A DNA stretch of 64,000 bases, from the NCBI GenBank assembly GCA_003952965.2, contig RXIC02000164.1, forward strand, positions 1 to 64,000. Reading direction: 5' to 3'. Position numbers and translations under genes: made by a program. Shown here piece by piece: positions 57,585-64,000 of the stretch. Source of the DNA: Morella rubra (Eukaryota > Streptophyta > Magnoliopsida > Fagales > Myricaceae). The stretch's first letter is position 1; each line of letters begins with the position of its first letter. The notes under the pieces are model-generated. The model made no database searches. It saw only the letters and a program-made list of their open reading frames with translations, and was not told the DNA's origin.

Positions 57585-59981
57585 ATGCCAAAGTGGTTCA
57601 GCTTCGCTGCCGTGCGGAACTGGCTCTACCGCCAATCCTTCTCCAAGGCAGGCCTCAAGTCTACCACCACGGACCTCGGCGAAGGTACCCTCATGCACTG
57701 CTGGGTACCCAAGGTTCACAGTGACTCCAAGCCCAACCTCCTCCTCATCCATGGCGTCGGCGCCAACGCAATGTGGCAGTGGAGCAGCTTCATCTCCCCG
57801 CTCCTCACCCACTTCAACCTCTACGTCCCCGACCTGGTCTTCTTCGGGGACTCCTACACGAAGCGCCCCGACCGCTCCGAGGCCTTTCAGGCCCGCTGCG
57901 TGATGGCCATGATGGAGGCCCAGGGGGTCGTGAAGACGATGAACATAGCCGGGATCAGCTACGGCGGGTTCGTGGCGTACAGCATGGCTACACAGTTTAG
58001 GGAGAGGGTGGACCGGTTGGTGCTGTGCTGCGCCGGGGTGTGCATGGAGGACAAGGACATGGACGATGGTCTGTTCAAGGTGAAGAGCGTGGACGAGGCC
58101 ATTAGCATTCTGTTGCCATCGACTCCGGAGAAGATGAAGGAGTTGATGCGCCTCACGTTTGTTAAGCCCAGTTTCCAACGCGTGCCCTCTTGCATTCTCA
58201 ATGATTTCATCCATGTAAGCCCCCGTCTCTGGCCTCTTCATTCCCATGGTTCGTTTAGTACGATGCTAAATATGAACTTGGTATTGATTTTAGAAGCTGA
58301 ATCGCTTAAACATATTATCCTCTGTTTTCGTTTCACATGCTAGCAGAGAACGTAAAGTAAAGAAATGATTAGACCGGAAAATTTTTTAATATCCGTTGCT
58401 TGTTTACATTAGAAATTCATTGCAAAGAAAACAAGGAAACTAACTTTATGCTTATAATTTGCTTTCTTTTTTCCAATCTATCTGTTTTGGGGAGCAAGTT
58501 TTGGTGGACGCGAGTGTGACATACTCTCCTTGCTCTTTCTTTTCCCCCCTCTATCTTGACAAATCGAACACTGAAAGAAAGACATTAGGGGGAACGAAGA
58601 GAAATCGTCTCTCTAGGAGTAAACCAGATGTACGCTCTAGTTGCTGTCAGTATAATCTCTTGTCCTGTCATCTTTCTTTTCTTTAATAAAGTTTAAATTA
58701 CTTATCCAAAAAAAAAAAAAAAAGGGAGTAAACCAGATGTAGATTAATAAAATATGGAGCATTGGATTATTTGTCATAAAGCTAGCTGAGCCTGAGATTT
58801 ATGAAGTTTGAGGGACATGGGTAGAGGCCAGTAAGTGAATCCAAGGAGGAACTCTAAACAATCTATTTGGTCTTTATACTTCTCTAGTTACTCGAGTGCT
58901 GCAAGATTAAGGATTGTTTATTGTTGAGGCAATATACCCAACTGTGAAATCAATTCAACGTCAACGGGTATAGGTTGATCATAATTTTAGATGATTGATC
59001 TTTTCTTTTGGCAGCCTTCTTTTGGGTTCTTGTTGAGCATGCTATAGCAGCTTTTACAAAAGGATTTGCCTCTCATTTTGACCATCATGTCAAAGTAATT
59101 TGGAGATCCCTCTGCTGTTATTGATTACCTGTTCATGGCAATTCTCAATTGGCAGACCATTTAGGGTGTTCAAGAGCTTAGTTCTTAGGCATAACTTGCT
59201 CAAGTAGTTGCTTGTTTTCTTTCTGTTGCTACACGGCATAAGGGTGCATAAAGTTCATCTCTGAAATTAATGGTCCTGCTTCTTCCGGTTACTTTAAGCC
59301 ATGGTGTCATTGAAATTCATCTGTACTTTTTATAAAAACGTGGTTTTTCTTTTAATGGCAGATGATGTCAGCAGAGTCCTACCAAGAGAAGAAAGAGTTG
59401 ATTCTGGCATTGCACAAAGATAGAAAATTTTGTGATCTCCCGAGGATTACCCAGGTTATTCATATTACCTCTCATATAATCACCATTTTCTGTTAGTTTC
59501 CTCTATATATTTTGGATGGACTTGCAAGCCTGCCCGCTATTTCACTTGCTGAGTGTGCAAGTTAAAAGGGATAACTTCTCCTTGTTGCAGCCTACACTAA
59601 TAATCTGGGGAGAACAAGACCAGGTGTTTCCACTGGAGTTAGCACACAGATTGAAAAGGTAAATCTATAGGACTTGGTACGTTCGATAATGTCATTAATA
59701 TTTTTTATTTACTCAAGCTATATAAGGACGCAAAGAACCTCGGAGCATTTTCTATAACCTTCAAAATTTTCCAGTTGCTTTTGAGGTTTGAATTGTGACA
59801 TAATTCCCCTGCGTACAGGCATGTGGGTGAGAATGCACAACTAGAAATCATAAAGAATGCAGGGCATGCAATCAACATCGAGAAACCCAAGGAGGTATGC
59901 AAGTTCATGAAGTCTTTCCTCGTTGACCCATTTCCTTCACCGAAGGAAGTGAACCAAAGGAATGGTCACAAGGTGGACTGA
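57585..59981 (+). CDS. alpha/beta-hydrolase fold protein
   Basis: Exons 57585-58214, 59362-59454, 59591-59658 and 59819-59981 join at GT-AG sites in phase to 954 bases, 317 residues. The fold's landmarks are present: oxyanion segment LLIHGVGANAMWQW (about 53-66), nucleophile elbow G-I-S-Y-G with Ser125, acid in WGEQDQVFP (Asp251) and base in NAGHAINIEKP (His280). The catalytic triad is complete, so it should be an active serine hydrolase. The substrate cannot be told; relatives are annotated loosely as esterases or epoxide hydrolase-like. The hydrophobic N-terminus is short and there is no clear signal peptide. Exon 1 is GC-rich and the rest is not. The first intron (1,147 bases) holds a retroposed tail. 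Confidence 0.92.
58616..58632. repeat. target-site duplication (left) of intronic retroposon
   Basis: ggagtaaaccagatgta, 17 bp, repeated exactly at 58725-58741. Confidence 0.85.
58633..58724 (+). mobile_element. short retroposed tail with poly(A) in hydrolase intron 1
   Basis: 92-bp insert ending ttaataaagtttaaattact then tatcc and about 16 A residues, flanked by an exact 17-bp target duplication. The 3' end resembles the minus-strand insert in the gene 2 intron (taataaa, ttactta before the tail), so both are probably 3' fragments of one non-LTR family. Confidence 0.8.
58725..58741. repeat. target-site duplication (right) of intronic retroposon
   Basis: Exact copy of the 17-bp word at 58616-58632. 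Confidence 0.85.
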
Positions 59982-61189
59982 AAGGTCTTCGGAAAAAGTT
60001 GAAGAGAATTCAGGAGTAGCTGATTTCTCAGTTGAGCCTTGTCGTTCATACTCAGTGCGGAGAATCTCGAGCTATTGTCCATTAACTGCCAAGAAAGTTG
60101 CTCCTCGAGCCCAGAGGTTGATTCAACACATTTGCGGAGGACGGGTGAACCATTATTTTACCATTGGCTGGTGGTTGTGAGTATGTTTGGTGAACAGTTG
60201 TCCTTTCTAGAAATATATGTATCGACGTTGTTGAGGCTCCTCTGTTTTTTAATGTTTGAACCCCCCCTCTCTCTCTCTCTCTCTTTTCCTACCGGCTTTC
60301 TCGAATTCTTTGGTTTGGTTTAATTAAGCAATACTTAGTGGCCTTTATGGTTTTTCTGAAAAAAATTCAACGACTCAAGATTAATTTTAAAAATAGATTA
60401 CACTCATAAATCCTGAGCTGTTAGATTCTTTTCAGAAGAATCTGGAAAGAACTCAATAAAGATTACAATAATTTTTCGGTTTAATTTATGAGAAATATTT
60501 AGTATCCTTCTTGAGTTTTTTTCAAGTTCTTCTGAAAAAAAATCTTAAGATTAATTTTAAAAATAGATTTTATATATTAATATATTTTGAACCGTTAAAT
60601 TTATTCTCAGAAGAATTAAAAAAAAAGGACACTAAATATTTCTCTTAATTTATCCTTTCGAATAGTACTTTACTTTTTCAGATCTTAGCCACTAGGAAGT
60701 TCAAAAGGCAAGAGAAGAGAGACCCCCTGCCCCGAAGCACTTTAAATGCTACTTTGTTCTTCAGGAACCACACAGTCGACGCCCCTTGAAACCCAGAAAA
60801 ACCGCAGACTCGTTGACAGAAGTAACCCCTCAACCCAACTACATAAAGTAAAGCTGGCCTTTTTGCAGAGGTAAAAGTAATGAAACACAGGTGGCAACTG
60901 AAACTTTATTTCTTTATACGACCCGTCAAACCGTCTTTGGTTTTGCACATGATGGTGTACATTCATATATTGAGGAGATGCTTGCGCCATAGCTGCCTTT
61001 ATTCGCTTCTACTTTTCATTTCCTGTGATGGTTTCGGCCTACCACTTTCGCAAGCCAAACCGAAAGTACTTGCATACTTCATAATTACACTACAGCTTTG
61101 GTTTTTCTTTACTTTAGTAAGCTAGAGATCCACTACAAAGTTCAAAGAGCAACACAGTCCAGCAAAAGCCAAGCGCCAACTCTCTCTTA
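59982..61189. other. 3' flank of hydrolase gene and spacer
   Basis: The first 300-ish bases are probably 3' UTR (ct tract near 60268-60285). Two related short inverted-repeat elements follow. No further gene seen. Confidence 0.5.
60348..60652. mobile_element. two adjacent copies of a short inverted-repeat element
   Basis: The second copy (60482-60652) has arms atgagaaatatttagtatcct and, on the minus strand, aagagaaatatttagtgtcct. Inside, ttcttctgaaaa and ttctcagaagaa face each other. The first (about 60348-60450) repeats the interior: gattaattttaaaaatagat, then ttcagaagaat. No coding content. MITE-like. Confidence 0.55.
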
Positions 61190-61575
61190 TCAAGTAACTA
61201 AAAGGAAAATCAGGCCTGCCAAAAACCCAAACCAAATTTCCCCTGCAGAATTACGAGAAATGAGTCAGAAACAAAGGAATTTTTTTTTAAAAATGGAAAC
61301 AAAGAAATCACTCGCCGAAAAAAAGAAAAAAAGAGAAAAAAGAAAAAAGCTGGGCCTTTTATGCTTCAAGACAAATCACACTGGCATACATTAACCAAAA
61401 AGCAAAGAAAGAAAATACTGGGGCATATTCGACTCTCAATGGCAAACATGGATATGGTTCCAAAATCAGATCCCAGTAGCAGTTCGCATTTTCACACCTA
61501 TCTCACTTAATCACTTTAGTTAACCATGTCACTAGACACAGAATACAGCAATAAGAATGAAAACAGAGGAGAAGA

Positions 61576-62475
61576 TCATATGGGAAAATCACCTGTTGGC
61601 AGAGAAGCGGTGCTCAAAAAGACCCCCTGACCGTCACCGTAGTTATTATAACAATCCATAGTCGTATTATATCCATTCTTACAGACGCAGACAAAGGAAT
61701 TGCTGGGCGGCGCGTACCCACACACACCACCACTCATCTCGCAAGCTTTGCATTGGGTTTCAATGATGTTATTGTCCAATACTCCATTGATATACTTCAA
61801 GGCCACTCCATACACCCACTGTGATGGATCAGTGGGGTAGTCCCCTAGCGACACCACGGACGCATACCCATCACACTTGAGTGCATGCAAATCCAATTCT
61901 CCCTTATTGTTGAGATTCCCCGGAGAGTACACGCAACAGGTGTTAGTAGGCGGGAACAAAGGTAGGCCGAGCGAGACGACGGCAGGGCAGGTGTATATTG
62001 AAGCGCAGAGGAAAGCGTAGGAAGGATCGCAGATGGGGGTGCCCTTGAGGGTGAGCGAAGAGGTAGGGGGTGGGCATGAAACGAGGATGAAGGTTGATGG
62101 GCCGAGCTGGAAAGGGCTCGTCCAGTCCAGTCCCAAGATGGAAGAGCACGGGTGCATGGATGTGCATGTGGACATGTCAGAGGGGTTGATGGTTATGGTA
62201 GAAGTGGTGTAGGATATGGAGGAGACGGGGTATGAGCCTGTGTGGGTGGTGAGGAGGAGCTGGTCTCCACCGGGTTTGCAGGTTACATAGGGCTGGAAGC
62301 GGGGGGAGCCGCAGCCATAGCCGGTGCCAAAAGGGAATTTAATCTGTAAGGAGCCACAGGTGCTTTGACATGCAGGGTCTGAGGCTAAGGTGAGCGGGGA
62401 TGTGAAGAGGATGATAAGGAGAAGGTGGGGGAAGAAGGATTGGAGGACGAATGACACAAGATTTTCCATTAGCAT
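61576..62475 (-). CDS. secreted GUB_WAK_bind (wall-associated-kinase-type) protein without kinase
   Basis: From the ATG at 62475 the frame gives about 299 residues; an upstream in-frame ATG at 62526 is less likely because the hydrophobic signal peptide (SFFPHLLLIILFTSPLTLA) fits the later start. The mature protein opens with CQSTCGSLQIKFPFGTGYGCG, the galacturonan-binding domain signature, and continues cysteine-rich through ICDPSYAFLC, TNTCCVYSPG, CKACEMSGGVCGY and CVCKNGY. Family members sense or bind pectin at the cell wall. No kinase follows. The frame stops at 61576, but a donor-like acag|gtgatt at 61594 and an acceptor at 61215 could splice to a short hydrophobic tail (LIFLLVT, stop 61190-61192). 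Confidence 0.8.
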   Translation of the reverse strand: MLMENLVSFVLQSFFPHLLLIILFTSPLTLASDPACQSTCGSLQIKFPFGTGYGCGSPRFQPYVTCKPGGDQLLLTTHTGSYPVSSISYTTSTITINPSDMSTCTSMHPCSSILGLDWTSPFQLGPSTFILVSCPPPTSSLTLKGTPICDPSYAFLCASIYTCPAVVSLGLPLFPPTNTCCVYSPGNLNNKGELDLHALKCDGYASVVSLGDYPTDPSQWVYGVALKYINGVLDNNIIETQCKACEMSGGVCGYAPPSNSFVCVCKNGYNTTMDCYNNYGDGQGVFLSTASLPTGDFPI

Positions 62476-62605
62476 AGTTTGCTCTCTCTCTCTGATCTCT
62501 CTGGAAACAAAGATAGCCTGGATCATGGGTGTGACTCCCTCTCTCTCTCTCTTCTCTCTCTGATGAGAAATTGGAATATGGCTTACCCCCAGATATATTT
62601 TTGTC
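62476..62605 (-). promoter_or_regulatory. GA-rich leader and TATA-like box of the GUB_WAK_bind gene
   Basis: On the minus strand a TATA-like aaaaatatatct lies at about 62602-62591. It is followed 25-110 bases later by two runs of GA dinucleotides, ending just before the start codon. GA repeats in plant leaders can bind BPC/GAGA-type factors. Position and order support a core promoter. Confidence 0.4.
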
Positions 62606-63838
62606 TTGGTTCACACGTGTGATCGTGTACACACATTTCAATGAGATAGAGAAACCACAACCCAAATACAGCTATAGCCTATAGGAATTGCCTTTTGGTA
62701 CGCCTGTTTGATGCATATATCTTATACGAGCTGACTCACTAACCATCATAGAGCTGTAATTAAGCCTGTAACTCTCCTTTTTCATTGTTTTTCTCCTCTC
62801 TTTTTTTGTTTTGTTTTTTGAGCTACATCTCTTACTTTGCCTAATGATCAGAGTCTTCCTTGAAGGTATAGGGCTCTAGCTGGCAAGCAAAATCCGTTGA
62901 TTCTGCATATAGTATGCTGGGGTTAAACAGTAGGCACCCATGCTCGGCACCATAAATGGTTGAAATTGGATTCTTCAAGATAAACGTGGAATAACTTTCT
63001 CATATATTCTATACCCATGTGCATTGTTTATGTGCTCATTCCAATGTGTTAGTTAATTAACCATGGTTTGTGCACTACAGGCCTACGGCATTTGTGTGGA
63101 AGAAAGGAAATCAACCAATCACATGCCCACGGGAAAAAAAAGGAAACAAAAAGAGAACAAATTAAAAAGAATAAGAGAGAATCGATGTTCTAGATTGGAA
63201 AGGGGAAACTAATTAGAAAGGAGTGCTTCTAATGCTTCTCCCAAATTCAAACCAGCGACCTAAGGTTACAATCTGCCGGGGTGTTCAAATTCGTCCACCT
63301 TCTGGCTTGTACGTCGTCCGATATGTTTTCAGGTGGGCACCAACATGCATAGGTTCGATGTCTAACAATGGTGTTCTCCGACGCCAGATGGTGTTTTTGG
63401 TATCTGGGACAGACGTATACCATAACTGATTTGTAAACCAATCCGACTATGACTCCGGCCAGTAAGAAACAAGGAAGGGAGTCGATGAAGAAATTAAAGT
63501 TTGCTTCCAGTAATATTACATTTTCTCAAGTGACGTTTGCATCTTAATTATATGAAACCACTCAAAAGTAATGGTATTGCTAGCTTCTGAATTATTTATA
63601 ACAGTAGTACTGCTCCTTCCTGCTTCTATTGACTTCTGGAAGGAAAATTATCAGACTCCGACCAAGAAGACGTAGTAATTAAAGTTGTTGATGACGCTAC
63701 TGAAAATTAAGGATCAACTGATCTGCTCACTGAGAACGTCCCGATCGATCGAATATATTCACAGCCATAAAGGAAAAGGGAAAATACTCTTTTAGAATAA
63801 AATATTTTCATGATATTCCATAAACTTTATCGAGCACT
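62606..63838. other. upstream spacer, no gene
   Basis: Frames on both strands near 63223-63441 have no recognisable motif. A B-box-like word (ggttcgatgtc, about 63352) lacks a proper A box. Nothing else supported. Confidence 0.45.
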
Positions 63839-64000
63839 CATTACAAAAAAAAACAGGTATTTAACCAAAAAAACGCCGCTAAAGGGTGTTTTTAGCGACA
63901 TTTGTCTAAAAACGCCGCTAAAAACCACATATACGACGGTTGCTGAACACCGCTACAAACAGTCTTTAGCAACGTTTGTGAAAAAAATGCTGCTAATATA
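63839..64000. mobile_element. left end of a CACTA-type transposon, cut by window edge
   Basis: cactcattacaaaaaaaaacagg at 63835-63857 resembles a CACTA terminus (CACTACAA...) with a change. It is followed by repeated subterminal words: aaacgccgctaaa (about 63870 and 63910), aacaccgctaca (about 63947) and atgctgctaata at the edge, with inverted ttttagcgac between them. Such GCCGCTAAA arrays are typical of CACTA subterminal repeats. The rest lies outside the window. Confidence 0.55.

Noticed and set aside
57567-58247. 226-codon minus-strand frame opposite hydrolase exon 1
   Set aside because: It mirrors a GC-rich, clearly coding exon with a full catalytic motif on the plus strand. Its His/Leu/Gly-rich composition is that of an antisense shadow.

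Overview
The window is nuclear DNA of a flowering plant, most likely a eudicot. Genes have GT-AG introns, intergenic DNA is AT-rich, and the recognisable proteins are plant families: LRR receptor kinases, a pentatricopeptide-repeat protein and a wall-associated-kinase-type ectodomain. The transposable elements are also typical of plants: L1-type LINEs with DUF4283 ORF1, tRNA-derived SINEs, hAT- and CACTA-type DNA elements, and a gypsy remnant. I see no bacterial genes, rRNA, true tRNA or CRISPR.

Layout. 1-8.4 kb is transposon territory: a decayed LINE of about 5.5 kb with a 15-bp target-site duplication, an AT microsatellite, and part of a second LINE on the other strand. 8.7-11.6 kb holds two copies of an unrecognised small ORF family; a third, decayed copy lies at 30.8 kb. 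13.5-28.3 kb (minus strand) is LRR receptor kinase gene 1. 31.4-39.1 kb (minus) is its paralogue, gene 2, intact and with the same twelve-exon layout. 39.7-48.4 kb has no convincing gene and carries a SINE, a long-armed foldback element, tandem repeats and hAT-type elements. 49.3-51.7 kb (plus) is an intronless PPR gene. 57.6-60.0 kb (plus) is a four-exon alpha/beta-hydrolase gene. 61.2-62.5 kb (minus) encodes a secreted GUB_WAK_bind protein with no kinase in the window. The right edge enters what looks like a CACTA transposon.

The most notable structure is in receptor-kinase gene 1. A segment of about 3.4 kb carrying exons 6-9 (last LRRs, juxtamembrane, transmembrane helix) is present twice, head to tail, inside the gene. 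Splicing either cassette alone gives an ordinary receptor of about 603 residues. Splicing both shifts frame and meets a TAA in the third codon, which predicts a membrane-anchored receptor lacking its kinase, or an mRNA that is degraded. An assembly artefact, such as two haplotypes joined in tandem, must be excluded.

The two receptor kinases are a tandem duplicate pair. They share exon phases, an untranslated first exon, ordered upstream sequence blocks and the small-ORF relic beyond their 3' ends, so the duplicated block was larger than the gene. Several very short retroposed tails with exact target-site duplications sit in introns. The other genes are unrelated housekeeping-type plant genes with no evident shared pathway.
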